A stretch of 64,000 bases of DNA from Candidatus Pseudomonas phytovorans (GCA_029202525.1 CP119325.1:881001-945000); one strand, 5' to 3'; positions 34,920 through 43,837 are shown, counted from the stretch's first letter. Numbers and translations are program-made. Notes: generated from the letters alone by a model not told the origin.

Positions 34920-36455
34920 TCAGGCGTCTACCAGAATCGATGTACCGGTCATTTCCGCAGGCTTTTCCAGCCCCAGCAGCTTCAGCATGGTCGGCGCAAC
35001 ATCAGCCAGCACGCCGCCGTCACGCACTTTCACATTGCGCTTGCCCACATAGATGAACGGTACCGGCTCAGTGGTGTGCGCAGTGTGCGCCTGGCCGGTG
35101 CACTCGTCTTCCATCTGCTCGACGTTGCCGTGGTCGGCGGTGATCAGCGCTTCGCCGTCAACTTTGGCCAGCGCCTCTACAATGCGCCCTACGCAGGTAT
35201 CCAGCGCCTCGACTGCTTTGACCGCCGCGTCGAACACGCCTGTATGGCCAACCATGTCGCCGTTGGCGTAGTTGACCACGATCACGTCGAAACGCTGCTG
35301 TTCGATGGCTTCGACAATTCGATCGGTCACTTCCGGCGCGTTCATTTCCGGCTGCAGGTCGTAGGTGGCGACCTTCGGCGACGGAATCAGGATGCGTTCT
35401 TCACCTTCGAACGGTTCTTCGCGGCCACCGGAGAAGAAGAAGGTAACGTGGGCGTACTTCTCGGTCTCGGCAATGCGCAGTTGGGTCTTGCCGTTTTTCG
35501 CCAGGTACTCGCCGAGCACGTTGTTCAGGCTGGAAGGTGCAAAGGCCGCCGGCGCCGGGATCTTGGCCGAGTACTGGGTCAGGCCGATGTAGGCGGCCAC
35601 CTTAGGCAGGCGGGCACGCGGGAACTCGTTGAAGTCGGCTTCGACAAACGCGCGCGACAGCTCGCGGGCGCGGTCGGCGCGGAAGTTCATGAAGATCACG
35701 GCGTCGCCATCTTCAACCTTGACCGCCTCACCAATACGGGTGGCTTTGACGAACTCGTCGCTCTCGTCACGGGCGTAGGCTGCTTCCAGGCCGGCCAGGG
35801 CGGTGTCGGCGGTGTACTCGGCGGCGCTGTCGACGATCAGGTTGTAGGCGGCGCTGACACGGTCCCAGCGGTTGTCGCGGTCCATGGCGAAGTAGCGGCC
35901 GATCAGGCTGGCGATGCGGCCCTTGCCCAGTTTGGCGAAGGTGGCGTCGAGCAGTTCGATGGACGACTGTGCGCTGCGTGGCGGGGTGTCGCGGCCATCG
36001 AGGAAGGCGTGCAGGTAGATCTTTTCTGCACCGCGCTGCGCAGCCAGTTCGGCCATGGCCACCAGGTGGTCCTGGTGGCTGTGCACGCCACCATCGGACA
36101 GCAGGCCGAGGATGTGCACGGCCTTGCCGGCACTCGCGGCCTTGTCCACGGCACCGGTGAGCACCGGGTTCTCGAAGAACTCGCCATCGCGGATGGCCTT
36201 GGTAACGCGGGTGAAGTCCTGGTAGACGACGCGGCCGGCCCCCAGGTTCATGTGACCGACTTCAGAGTTGCCCATCTGCCCGTCCGGCAGGCCGACATCC
36301 ATGCCCGAGCCGGAAATGAGGCCATGCGGCTGGGTGGCGCGCAGGCGATCATAGACCGGCGTATTGGCGGCAAAGATGGCGTTGTGTTCGGGGATTTCGC
36401 TGTGGCCGAAGCCATCCAGGATGATCAGGACCAGGGGTTTGGGCGTACTCGTCAT
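34920..36455 (-). CDS. gpmI: 2,3-bisphosphoglycerate-independent phosphoglycerate mutase
   Basis: A cytoplasmic manganese enzyme of glycolysis and gluconeogenesis that interconverts 3- and 2-phosphoglycerate; 511 residues. Features: LVLIILDGFGHSE with metal-binding Asp near residue 13, DGQMGNSEVGHMNLGAGRVV with the phosphoserine (near 60-64), LHAFLDGRDTPPRSA, MNFRADRAREL, VVNYANGDMVGHTG and ITADHGNVEQM. The preceding in-frame codon is TTG; the ATG at 36455 (MTSTPKPLVL) is the natural start. It is divergent from yibN. Confidence 0.96.
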   Translation of the reverse strand: MTSTPKPLVLIILDGFGHSEIPEHNAIFAANTPVYDRLRATQPHGLISGSGMDVGLPDGQMGNSEVGHMNLGAGRVVYQDFTRVTKAIRDGEFFENPVLTGAVDKAASAGKAVHILGLLSDGGVHSHQDHLVAMAELAAQRGAEKIYLHAFLDGRDTPPRSAQSSIELLDATFAKLGKGRIASLIGRYFAMDRDNRWDRVSAAYNLIVDSAAEYTADTALAGLEAAYARDESDEFVKATRIGEAVKVEDGDAVIFMNFRADRARELSRAFVEADFNEFPRARLPKVAAYIGLTQYSAKIPAPAAFAPSSLNNVLGEYLAKNGKTQLRIAETEKYAHVTFFFSGGREEPFEGEERILIPSPKVATYDLQPEMNAPEVTDRIVEAIEQQRFDVIVVNYANGDMVGHTGVFDAAVKAVEALDTCVGRIVEALAKVDGEALITADHGNVEQMEDECTGQAHTAHTTEPVPFIYVGKRNVKVRDGGVLADVAPTMLKLLGLEKPAEMTGTSILVDA

Positions 36456-36600
36456 CAATCAAACTCACGGTTGTTCAAAGATGATAAAGACACGCATTTT
36501 AGGGCAAATACGCCACCTGCGGCGAATATTCGTCCTGTTCCCTGACCAGCGCGGCCAATGTGGCAACATGAAGGTACCTTTGCGGCCGGCCCGTCGGGCT

Positions 36601-36628
36601 TTGGTGGTACTGGGGGGCTGTGTATACT
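36601..36628 (+). promoter_or_regulatory. Candidate sigma-70 promoter for yibN-grxC-secB
   Basis: TTGGTG (36601-36606), a 16-bp spacer and TATACT (36623-36628), about 33 bp before the yibN start. Confidence 0.4.
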
Positions 36629-36661
36629 GGCCGGCATTTTCAATCGCCTGGAACACCGCTG

Positions 36662-37075
36662 ATGGTTGCTCACCTGATTCAATTCGCGACAGATCACTAC
36701 ATCCTGGTTGCGATCTTCGTTGTTCTGCTGGTCCTGCTGCTGCTCAATGAAATCCGCCGCGGCGGCCAGAGCCTGAGCAATGGCCAACTGACCGCCCTGG
36801 TCAATGCCGACAAGGGCCTGGTCCTCGACATCCGTACTGCCAAGGAATACGCCGCCGGCCACATCGTCGGTGCGATCAACATTCCGCAGGACAAGCTGGC
36901 CGCCCGCATGAGCGAGCTGGACAAACACAAAGAGAAGACCCTGATCGTCGTCGACGCAATGGGCCAGCAGTCCGGCACCCACTGCCGCGAGCTGCTCAAG
37001 GCTGGCTACACCGCTGCCAAACTGAGCGGTGGCGTTTCCAGCTGGAAAGCCGATAACCTGCCCCTGGTGAAGTGA
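36662..37075 (+). CDS. yibN: Membrane-anchored rhodanese-like protein YibN
   Basis: A 137-residue protein with one N-terminal membrane helix (YILVAIFVVLLVLLLLNEI) and a cytoplasmic rhodanese fold (LVLDIRTAKEYAAGHIVGAINIP; GGVSSWKADNLPLVK). The usual catalytic loop cysteine is absent: the loop reads VVDAMGQQSGTHC, as in E. coli YibN, so sulfurtransferase activity is doubtful. The order yibN-grxC-secB is conserved in gammaproteobacteria and suggests a link to the membrane or to protein export. It ends 1 bp before grxC. Confidence 0.88.
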   Translation: MVAHLIQFATDHYILVAIFVVLLVLLLLNEIRRGGQSLSNGQLTALVNADKGLVLDIRTAKEYAAGHIVGAINIPQDKLAARMSELDKHKEKTLIVVDAMGQQSGTHCRELLKAGYTAAKLSGGVSSWKADNLPLVK

Positions 37076-37076
37076 T

Positions 37077-37331
37077 ATGAAGCCCGTCATCGTCTATTCC
37101 AGCGACTACTGCCCCTACTGCATGCGCGCCAAGCACCTGCTTGAGAGCAAAGGCGTGGCCTTCGAGGAAATCAAGGTCGACGGCAAGCCGCAGGTTCGCG
37201 CCGAGATGAGCCAGAAGGCTGGTCGTACGTCGGTGCCGCAGATCTGGATCGGCAGCACCCATGTCGGTGGATGCGATGACCTCTATGCCCTGGAGCGCGC
37301 CGGCAAGCTCGACGCGCTGCTGGCGGCCTGA
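37077..37331 (+). CDS. grxC: Glutaredoxin 3
   Basis: An 84-residue monothiol/dithiol glutaredoxin that reduces disulfides and glutathione adducts in the cytoplasm. The active site is DYCPYCMRAK (C12, C15), with TSVPQIWIG holding the cis-proline and GGCDDLYALE the glutathione-binding loop. It is nearly fused to yibN and followed 39 bp later by secB, so it is likely part of the same transcript. Confidence 0.95.
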   Translation: MKPVIVYSSDYCPYCMRAKHLLESKGVAFEEIKVDGKPQVRAEMSQKAGRTSVPQIWIGSTHVGGCDDLYALERAGKLDALLAA

Positions 37332-37370
37332 TTTGCACTGCATTCAAAAACATTAGGATAAGGATCTGCC

Positions 37371-37856
37371 ATGACTGACCAACAGACCAACGGCGCTGCT
37401 GCAGAAGACAACAGCCCTCAGTTCTCCCTGCAGCGCATCTACGTGCGCGACCTGTCGTTCGAAGCCCCGAAAAGCCCGCAGATCTTCCGTCAGACCTGGG
37501 AGCCGAGCGTTGGGCTGGACTTGAACACCAAGCAGAAAGCCCTGGAAGGTGACTTCCACGAAGTGGTACTGACCCTGTCGGTTACCGTGAAAAACGGTGA
37601 TGAAGTGGCGTTCATTGCTGAAGTGCAGCAGGCCGGTATCTTCCTGATCGCCAACCTGGATGCGGCTTCGATGAGCCACACCTTAGGTGCGTTCTGCCCG
37701 AACATCCTGTTCCCGTACGCCCGTGAGACCCTGGACAGCCTGGTGACCCGCGGTTCGTTCCCGGCCCTGATGCTGTCGCCGGTCAACTTCGACGCCCTGT
37801 ACGCGCAAGAAATGCAGCGCATGCAGGAAGCGGGCGAAGCGCCGACTGTGCAGTAA
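37371..37856 (+). CDS. secB: Protein-export chaperone SecB
   Basis: A 161-residue tetrameric chaperone that holds preproteins unfolded for SecA. Signatures are FSLQRIYVRDLSFEAPKSPQ near residue 20, VVLTLSVTV, FIAEVQQAGIF, CPNILFPYARETLDSLV and FPALMLSPVNFDALY. The acidic C-terminal tail lacks the SecA zinc motif, as usual. Confidence 0.97.
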   Translation: MTDQQTNGAAAEDNSPQFSLQRIYVRDLSFEAPKSPQIFRQTWEPSVGLDLNTKQKALEGDFHEVVLTLSVTVKNGDEVAFIAEVQQAGIFLIANLDAASMSHTLGAFCPNILFPYARETLDSLVTRGSFPALMLSPVNFDALYAQEMQRMQEAGEAPTVQ

Positions 37857-37870
37857 TAACTGCTCAGTAT

Positions 37871-37900
37871 CAAAAAAGCGCCTCTCGGGGCGCTTTTTTG
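37871..37900 (+). terminator. Rho-independent terminator of secB
   Basis: AAAAAAGCGCC-TCTC-GGGGCGCTTTTTT hairpin 15 bp after the secB stop; T-runs on both strands make it bidirectional. Confidence 0.88.
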
Positions 37901-37904
37901 TTGC

Positions 37905-38015
37905 CTGTTCCGGCCCTTTCTCGGGCATGCCCGCTCCCACAGGTGAGGTGCAAGTCTCAAGATCGGCAGAGTACCTGTGGGAGCGGGCGAGCCCGCGAAA
38001 GGGCCCTTGCAGGTG
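37905..38015. repeat. REP pair between secB and trmL
   Basis: Inverted REPs (TCGGGCATGCCCGCTCCCACAGG and mirror) between convergent genes. Confidence 0.85.
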
Positions 38016-38020
38016 AAAGA

Positions 38021-38482
38021 TCAGCTACCGGCAAAGCCGTTTTGCCGCCAGGCCTCATACACCGTCACCGCCACGGTATTGGACAGGTTCAGGCTCCGGC
38101 ACCCCGGCCGCATCGGCAGGCGCAGGCGTTGCTCGGTCGGCAGGCTGTCCAGCACCTCGGCCGGCAACCCACGGCTCTCTGGCCCGAACAAAAAAGCGTC
38201 GCCCGGCTGATAGGCCACTTCATGGAAAGGGTGCGAGCCTTTGGTGGTAAACGCGAAAAGCCGCGGATTACCCAGGCTTTCCAGGCATCCGGCCAGGCTC
38301 TCGTGGCGCTTGAGCGTGGCATACTCATGGTAATCCAGCCCCGCGCGCCGCAGGCGCTTGTCATCCAGTTCGAAGCTGATGGGTTCGATCAGGTGCAGGT
38401 GGCAGCCGCTGTTGGCGCACAGGCGAATGATGTTGCCGGTATTCGGCGGAATTTCTGGTTGAAAAAGGATGACGTGAAACAT
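38021..38482 (-). CDS. trmL: tRNA (cytidine/uridine-34 2'-O)-methyltransferase TrmL
   Basis: A SPOUT-class methyltransferase of 153 residues that methylates the wobble ribose of leucine tRNAs. Motifs: MFHVILFQPEIPPNTGNIIRLCANSG, FLFGPESRGLP, and the knot motif RSLNLSNTVAVTVYEAWRQ. GGAG lies 6 nt before the ATG. The start codon overlaps, on the opposite strand, the start codon of the next gene (CATG at 38480-38483). Confidence 0.93.
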   Translation of the reverse strand: MFHVILFQPEIPPNTGNIIRLCANSGCHLHLIEPISFELDDKRLRRAGLDYHEYATLKRHESLAGCLESLGNPRLFAFTTKGSHPFHEVAYQPGDAFLFGPESRGLPAEVLDSLPTEQRLRLPMRPGCRSLNLSNTVAVTVYEAWRQNGFAGS

Positions 38483-38918
38483 GCACGGCTCCAAGCGTGA
38501 AGATGACGGGCATTCTACCCCTGAACCGGACGTGCGTTCGAAGGCCTTCCCGCGGGTAATGCTGTCGCTGGCGATTGTAGGCTTGATGGTAGGGCTGATG
38601 ATCGGCCGCCTGACTGCGCCCGACGAGCGAGAGCTGCAGCAGGTGGAGGTGGTACAGGATGGCCTGACGCTGTGGTTCAACGAAGAACCCAAGCTGCATG
38701 GGGAGCACGTGGAAGGCACGGTTGCGCTGTTGTTCCAGGCCCAGGGCAAGGCCCGACAGGGACAATTGAGCCTGCAGGGCAAACCGGTCAGTTGGCGGGT
38801 GCAGAAGACTGAAGAAGGGTTGTTGCTGACGGTGGTTGCCGCGCGTCCCCTGCACGGCGAGTGGGCCGGTGCAGAGGACGATGGGCGTTGGCGGGTGCAA
38901 GTGAAACTGCACGAATAA
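38481..38918 (+). CDS. Hypothetical membrane-anchored protein, 145 residues
   Basis: I do not recognise the family. The N-terminus is charged and cytoplasmic, followed by one membrane helix (RVMLSLAIVGLMVGLMIGRL, about residues 25-44) and about 100 predicted periplasmic residues of beta-rich character (VEVVQDGLTLWFNEEP, GTVALLFQAQGKARQGQLSL). AAGGA lies 10 nt before the ATG. It is divergent from trmL with overlapping start codons, so both promoters must lie inside the other gene. The stop is immediately followed by a three-copy repeat. Confidence 0.75.
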   Translation: MHGSKREDDGHSTPEPDVRSKAFPRVMLSLAIVGLMVGLMIGRLTAPDERELQQVEVVQDGLTLWFNEEPKLHGEHVEGTVALLFQAQGKARQGQLSLQGKPVSWRVQKTEEGLLLTVVAARPLHGEWAGAEDDGRWRVQVKLHE

Positions 38919-39090
38919 AAGAGGGGATATCCCGGCCTGCCTGTACCAGGGTCCCCAAAAAGGGCTACGGCGTATTGCGTGTAAAGAGGGGATGGCCCGG
39001 CCTGCCTGTACCGAGGTCCCCGAAACGGGCGGTGCTGCAAATAAAAGAGGGGTTCACCCGGCCTGCCTGTACCAGGGCCCCCGAAACTGG
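38917..39090. repeat. Three direct copies of a 48-bp unit after the 145-residue protein gene
   Basis: Units at 38917-38964, 38982-39029 and 39043-39090 share AAAGAGGGG..CCCGGCCTGCCTGTACC..GG..CCCC..AAA with a few changes, separated by unique spacers of 13-17 bp. They differ from the REP family. The rest of the 448-bp gap to ntrC holds an AT-richer stretch and a REP pair. Confidence 0.7.
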
Positions 39091-39237
39091 ATATGTATTA
39101 GCTATTGCAGGGGGCGTGCCAGTTTTGCAAAACCCGGAAATACTGGGCTTTGAGGGGGATTTGGTCGGGTTTTGAAGGGATTTGTGCCTTCGCGAGGTGC
39201 ATCGGGCACAGGATCGGTGCATCGGGGGCTGAAATGG

Positions 39238-39346
39238 CTGGGGCCGCTTTGCGGCCCATCGTGACACAAGGCCGCTCCTACAGAGGATTGCGTTCTCCTG
39301 TAGGAGCGGCCTTGTGTCGCGATGGGCTGCGCAGCAGCCCCAAGGA
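39238..39346. repeat. REP pair before the ntrC stop
   Basis: Inverted repeats of the GACACAAGGCCGCTCCTACAG class, bounded by GGGGCCGC and GCAGCCCC. This is a different REP variant from the TCCCACAGG type elsewhere in the window. Confidence 0.8.
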
Positions 39347-39366
39347 TCTTGCAGAATTACCGAGAG

Positions 39367-40803
39367 TCAGTGTTCGTCACCTTCCTCGTCATCACCACCC
39401 GCCACATTCATGCCCAGCTCCTTGATCTTGCGCGTCAGGGTGTTACGCCCCCAACCCAGCAGCAACGCCGCATCCCGGCGCCGTCCGGCCGTGTGCTTGA
39501 GCGCGGTCTCGATCATGATCCGTTCAAAGCTCGGCACCGCGCTGTCCAGCAGGTTGGTCTGCCCACGCGCCAACGCCTGGTCGGCCCATTGGCGCAGGGC
39601 CTGCTCCCAGTTGGTCACCGGCGCGGCATCCTGGGGCAGATTCAGCAGCTCGGGCGGAAGGTCGCCGATCAGCACCTCGCGGCTGGAAGCCATCACGGTG
39701 ATCCAGCGGCAGGTGTTCTCCATCTGCCGCACGTTGCCCGGCCACGGCAGGTTGCGGATGAACTCTTCGGTCTCCGGCTTGAGCACCTTCGGCTCGACCG
39801 CCAACTCCTGAGCGGCGCGGGCGAGGAAGTGGCGGGCGAGGGCAGGGATATCCTCACGGCGGTCAGCCAGGCGCGGGATGTGGATACGAATCACGTTCAG
39901 GCGGTGGAACAAGTCCTCACGGAACTTGCCGGCCTGCACCAGCGACTCCAGGTTCTGGTGCGTGGCGGCAATGATGCGCACGTCGACCTTGACCGGCACA
40001 TGGCCGCCAACCCGGTAGAACTCGCCATCGGCCAGCACTCGCAGCAGGCGAGTCTGGGTATCGGCGGGCATGTCTCCGATTTCGTCGAGGAACAAGGTGC
40101 CGCCATCGGCCTGTTCAAAGCGGCCCCGGCGCAGGTTGGCAGCACCGGTGAAGGCACCTTTCTCATGGCCGAACAGTTCGGACTCCATCAAGTCCTTCGG
40201 GATGGCCGCCATGTTAAGGGCAATGAACGGCGATGCCGCACGCGGGCTGTGACGGTGCAGGGCGTGGGCCACCAGCTCTTTACCGGTACCGGACTCGCCG
40301 TTGATCAGCACGGTGATGTTGGAATGGCTGAGGCGGCCGATGGCGCGGAACACCTCCTGCATCGCCGGGGCTTCACCAATGATTTCCGGTGTGCGCGCCA
40401 GTTTCTGTGGCACATCCAGGCCTTGCTGCTCCTGGGCATGCTGGTTGGCGCGCTTGACCAGCGAGACGGCTTCGTCGACATCGAACGGCTTGGGCAGGTA
40501 CTCGAAGGCACCACCCTGATAAGACGCTACGGCGCTGTCGAGGTCTGAATGGGCGGTCATGATGATGACCGGCAGGCGCGGGTGGTGTTCGCGGATCTGT
40601 GCCAGCAGGTCAAGGCCGCTGGCGCCCGGCATGCGGATGTCGGAAATGATCACGTCCGGCTGCTGGCGTGCCAGGCGGCCCATGACACCATCTGCGCTGT
40701 CGAAGCTCTGGGTGGTCATGCCCTCCTGTTGCAGGGCTTTTTCCAGGACCCAGCGGATGGAGCGATCATCGTCGACGATCCATACGGTTTCACTTCGGCT
40801 CAT
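39367..40803 (-). CDS. ntrC: Nitrogen regulation response regulator NtrC (GlnG)
   Basis: A sigma-54 activator of 478 residues. It has a receiver domain (WIVDDDRSIRWVLEKAL; phospho-Asp in ISDIRMPGASGLDLL near 54), an AAA+ domain (Walker A INGESGTGKELVAHALH near 168, GAFTGA loop near 216, Walker B GGTLFLDEIGDM) and a C-terminal Fis-type HTH (RRRDAALLLGWGRNTLTRKIKELGM). It is phosphorylated by NtrB under nitrogen limitation and activates glnA, whose upstream region holds two NtrC-type sites. The ATG overlaps the ntrB stop. Confidence 0.96.
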   Translation of the reverse strand: MSRSETVWIVDDDRSIRWVLEKALQQEGMTTQSFDSADGVMGRLARQQPDVIISDIRMPGASGLDLLAQIREHHPRLPVIIMTAHSDLDSAVASYQGGAFEYLPKPFDVDEAVSLVKRANQHAQEQQGLDVPQKLARTPEIIGEAPAMQEVFRAIGRLSHSNITVLINGESGTGKELVAHALHRHSPRAASPFIALNMAAIPKDLMESELFGHEKGAFTGAANLRRGRFEQADGGTLFLDEIGDMPADTQTRLLRVLADGEFYRVGGHVPVKVDVRIIAATHQNLESLVQAGKFREDLFHRLNVIRIHIPRLADRREDIPALARHFLARAAQELAVEPKVLKPETEEFIRNLPWPGNVRQMENTCRWITVMASSREVLIGDLPPELLNLPQDAAPVTNWEQALRQWADQALARGQTNLLDSAVPSFERIMIETALKHTAGRRRDAALLLGWGRNTLTRKIKELGMNVAGGDDEEGDEH

Positions 40804-41885
40804 GAGGCGGTGGCTCCTTGTTCCAGGGGCAGGTAGATCGAGAAGGCGGTGTGGCCTGCGTGGCTTTCACACTCGATCAGGCCCTGGTGCTGGCTGATGA
40901 TGTTCTGGGTAATGGCCAGGCCCAGCCCGGTACCGTCCGGGCGGCCGCTGACCATGGGATAGAAGAGGGTGTCTTGCAGTTCCGGCGCGATGCCCGGGCC
41001 GTTATCGATGATTTCCACCCGCGCGACCAGCCGATGGCGCACATGGCCGATGGTGAACTGGCGCAAGGCGCGGCTGCGCAGGGTGATGCGGCCCAGGCGC
41101 AGTTCGTTCTGCGAACTGATCGCCTGCATGGCATTACGCACGATGTTGAGTACGGCCTGGATCATCTGCTCGCGGTCGATCAGTACGTCCGGCAGGCTTG
41201 GGTCGTAATCGCGCACCAAAGTGATGCAACCCTGGCTTTCGGCATCGACCAGGCTGCAGACCCGCTCAAGCACTTCGTGGATGTTGGTCATGGCCAGCGA
41301 TGGCAGCTTGTTCGAACCGAGCATGCGGTCGACCAGGTTACGCAGGCGGTCGGCCTCTTCGATGATCACGTTGGTGTAGTCGCGCAGACCTTCCTCGGGC
41401 AGCTCACGCGCCAGCAACTGGGCTGCGCCGCGGATACCGCCAAGGGGGTTCTTGATTTCGTGGGCCAGGCCGCGCACCAGCATCTTGGTGGTTTCCTGCT
41501 TGCTCAGCTGGGCCTCTTCCTTGGTGATGCGCAGCAGCCGGTCACGCGGGTGCACTTCGAGCAACAGCAGGGTCTGGCCCTGGTGCAGGATCGGTGTTAC
41601 CGCGTAGTCGACGGTGATGGTCTGCCCGGTCAGCGACGTAAGTTGCGCTTCGCGCTTGGTGAACGGGTGCGCCTGCTCCACCGCCTGGCGCAACGAGCTG
41701 AGCGCTTCGGTCGATTCGGTGAACAGTTCGCTGATGAACTGCCCATGGCTGCGCTGGCCACTGACCGCCAGCAGCATTTCGGCAGCCGGGTTCATGTACT
41801 CCAGGCGCAGCTCGGCGTTAAGCAGCAGCGTGGCGGTGGTCAGGTTGTCCAGAAGCAGGCGGTGCTGTGCATCGCTGATGGTCAT
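40800..41885 (-). CDS. ntrB: Nitrogen regulation sensor kinase/phosphatase NtrB (GlnL)
   Basis: A soluble 361-residue histidine kinase and phosphatase for NtrC, controlled by PII. It has a PAS domain (about 8-115), the H-box VRGLAHEIKNPLGGIRGAAQLL with phospho-His near 139, and N, G1 and G2 boxes (NIVRNAMQAI, IIDNGPGIAPELQDTLFYPMVSGRPDGTGLGLAI). It is followed by ntrC with an ATGA overlap and lies downstream of glnA on the same strand, 357 bp away and behind a terminator. Confidence 0.95.
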   Translation of the reverse strand: MTISDAQHRLLLDNLTTATLLLNAELRLEYMNPAAEMLLAVSGQRSHGQFISELFTESTEALSSLRQAVEQAHPFTKREAQLTSLTGQTITVDYAVTPILHQGQTLLLLEVHPRDRLLRITKEEAQLSKQETTKMLVRGLAHEIKNPLGGIRGAAQLLARELPEEGLRDYTNVIIEEADRLRNLVDRMLGSNKLPSLAMTNIHEVLERVCSLVDAESQGCITLVRDYDPSLPDVLIDREQMIQAVLNIVRNAMQAISSQNELRLGRITLRSRALRQFTIGHVRHRLVARVEIIDNGPGIAPELQDTLFYPMVSGRPDGTGLGLAITQNIISQHQGLIECESHAGHTAFSIYLPLEQGATAS

Positions 41886-42183
41886 AAGGCGTCGGTGACC
41901 TCTTTTGGCGCTTGCCTGGCACTTTTTTGGCCAGGGCCGGGCTCGGGGTGCATCGGCTGATGCGAGACTCTCTTGGAAGAAAATGCAAGAAACAAACCAA
42001 AGCTCCGAAAAGAAGCGGGATTGGCCGATAAAGGCCTGTATCTGCGCACTTTCGGATCAGAAAGTCTTGATGAATCGTTTAATCTGAACCAGATTGGGGA
42101 GCAAATCAGGGCACGCCGCTAAATCTTGCACCAAGATAGAGCATAGCGTGGCGGGGGAAATTTCTGCAGGCAGCAGAAACGAA
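41886..42183. other. Gap between ntrB and the glnA terminator: no gene seen
   Basis: About 300 bp without a credible coding frame. It contains TGCACCA (42127-42133), half of an NtrC-type site, and AT-rich tracts where an ntrBC promoter could lie; no clear sigma-54 or sigma-70 promoter could be fixed. Confidence 0.4.
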
Positions 42184-42207
42184 AACGGCCTCCCGGAGGA
42201 GGCCGTC
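42184..42207 (-). terminator. Hairpin terminator after glnA
   Basis: ACGGCCTCC / GGAGGCCGT stem with a 4-nt loop, followed on the minus strand by TTTTCGTTT, 35 bp past the glnA stop. Confidence 0.75.
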
Positions 42208-42241
42208 TTGATCATGTCATCGACGCCAGGCGTCGATCAGA

Positions 42242-43648
42242 TCAGCAGCTGTAGTACAGCTCGTATTCCAGCGGGTGTACGAAGGTACGTACCTTGATCT
42301 CTTCTTCGCTCTTCAGGTCGATAAAGGCATCGATGAAGTCATCGGAGAACACGCCGCCCTTGGTCAGGAACGCACGGCCTTTGTCCAGCTCTTCCAGGGC
42401 TTCTTTCAGGCTGCCGCAGACTTGCGGAATGTCCTTGGCCTCTTCTGGTGGCAGGTCGTACAGGTTCTTGTCGGCAGCATCGCCTGGGTGGATCTTGTTC
42501 TGGATGCCGTCCAGGCCAGCCATCAGCAGGGCCGCGAAGGCCAGGTACGGGTTGGCCGATGGGTCCGGGAAGCGTGCTTCGATACGGCGGGCTTTCGGGC
42601 TGCCGACGTAAGGAATACGGATCGAGGCGGAACGGTTGCGAGCCGAGTAGGCCAGCATTACCGGGGCTTCGAAGCCTGGGACCAGACGCTTGTAGGAGTT
42701 GGTCGACGGGTTGGTGAAGCCGTTCAGGGCCTTACCGTGCTTGATGATACCGCCGATGAAGTACAGGGCGGTGTCGGACAGGCCGGCATAGCCTTCACCC
42801 GAGAAGGTATTTTTGCCGTCTTTCCAGATCGACATGTGCACGTGCATGCCCGAACCGTTGTCACCGTACAGTGGCTTCGGCATGAAGGTGGCGGTACGGC
42901 CGTAAGCGTCGGCAACGTTGTGCACGACGTATTTCAGGGCCTGTACTTCGTCAGCTTTCTTCACCAGGGTGTTGAACTTGACGCCGATTTCGTTCTGGCC
43001 GGCAGTCGCCACTTCGTGGTGGTGAACTTCAACGATCTGGCCCATTTCTTCCAGTGCGTTGCACATGGCAGTACGGATTTCGTGGTCGTGGTCGAACGGC
43101 GGAACCGGGAAGTAACCGCCTTTCACGCCTGGACGGTGGCCTTTGTTGCCGCCTTCCACGTCAGCGCCGGTCATCCACGAGCCTTGCTCGGAGAAGATCT
43201 TGAACATCGAGCCGGAGATGTCCGAGTGGAACTTCACTTCGTCGAAGATGAAGAACTCTGGCTCCGGGCCTGCGAATACGGTGTCACCGATGCCGGTGCT
43301 CTTCAGGTACTCTTCGGCACGCTTGGCGATCGCACGTGGGTCGCGATCGTAGCCCTGCATGCTCGACGGGTCGACGATGTCGCAGGTGATGATCAGGGTT
43401 GGTTCTTCGGTGAACGGGTCCAGTACGGCAGTGTCGTCGACCGGCATCAGGATCATGTCGGAAGCTTCGATGCCTTTCCAGCCAGCGATGGAGGAGCCGT
43501 CGAACATCTTGCCGACTTCGAAGAAGTCTTCATCCAGTGCGTCACGCGACGGCATGGTCACGTGGTGCTGAATGCCTTTGGTGTCCGTGAAACGCAGATC
43601 AATCCACTTGACGTCATGATCTTTGATGAGTTGAACCGACTTCGACAT
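42242..43648 (-). CDS. glnA: Glutamine synthetase type I
   Basis: A dodecameric ATP-dependent enzyme of 468 residues that makes glutamine from glutamate and ammonia. Signatures are WIDLRFTDTKGIQHHVTMP, FDGSSIAGWKGIEASDMILM, GPEPEFFIFDEV, the metal/ATP motif MPKPLYGDNGSGMHVHMS near residue 265, and the adenylylation tyrosine in KNLYDLPPEEAKDIP near 398. GGAGG precedes the ATG. Upstream are a sigma-54 promoter and two NtrC sites, so transcription should rise under nitrogen limitation. Confidence 0.98.
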   Translation of the reverse strand: MSKSVQLIKDHDVKWIDLRFTDTKGIQHHVTMPSRDALDEDFFEVGKMFDGSSIAGWKGIEASDMILMPVDDTAVLDPFTEEPTLIITCDIVDPSSMQGYDRDPRAIAKRAEEYLKSTGIGDTVFAGPEPEFFIFDEVKFHSDISGSMFKIFSEQGSWMTGADVEGGNKGHRPGVKGGYFPVPPFDHDHEIRTAMCNALEEMGQIVEVHHHEVATAGQNEIGVKFNTLVKKADEVQALKYVVHNVADAYGRTATFMPKPLYGDNGSGMHVHMSIWKDGKNTFSGEGYAGLSDTALYFIGGIIKHGKALNGFTNPSTNSYKRLVPGFEAPVMLAYSARNRSASIRIPYVGSPKARRIEARFPDPSANPYLAFAALLMAGLDGIQNKIHPGDAADKNLYDLPPEEAKDIPQVCGSLKEALEELDKGRAFLTKGGVFSDDFIDAFIDLKSEEEIKVRTFVHPLEYELYYSC

Positions 43649-43747
43649 GTTGTCCTCCGGATGGTCTAGAGCGCGGTGGGCCGCTGCCCTGGAAAAAGGG
43701 TGTTGCCGGGCGCGGATAGTCGGCCAAGCTTACCTGCCTCACAAGGG

Positions 43748-43763
43748 AGCAAATTGCATGCCA
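43748..43763 (-). promoter_or_regulatory. Sigma-54 promoter of glnA
   Basis: The minus strand reads TGGCATGCAATTTGCT, a good match to TGGCACG-N4-TTGCW with correct GG-GC spacing. Transcription would start near 43737, about 90 nt before the glnA ATG. Confidence 0.8.
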
Positions 43764-43837
43764 GTGCCCGAAAATGGCGAGCGGGGGATAAAAGGAGGCG
43801 TTTCGGGGCATTTGGTGTTGGGTTGGCCCGGAAAAGT

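Noticed and set aside
38917..39090. A CRISPR-like array from the three 48-bp repeats
   Set aside because: Spacers are only 13-17 bp, repeats are imperfect and no cas gene is near.
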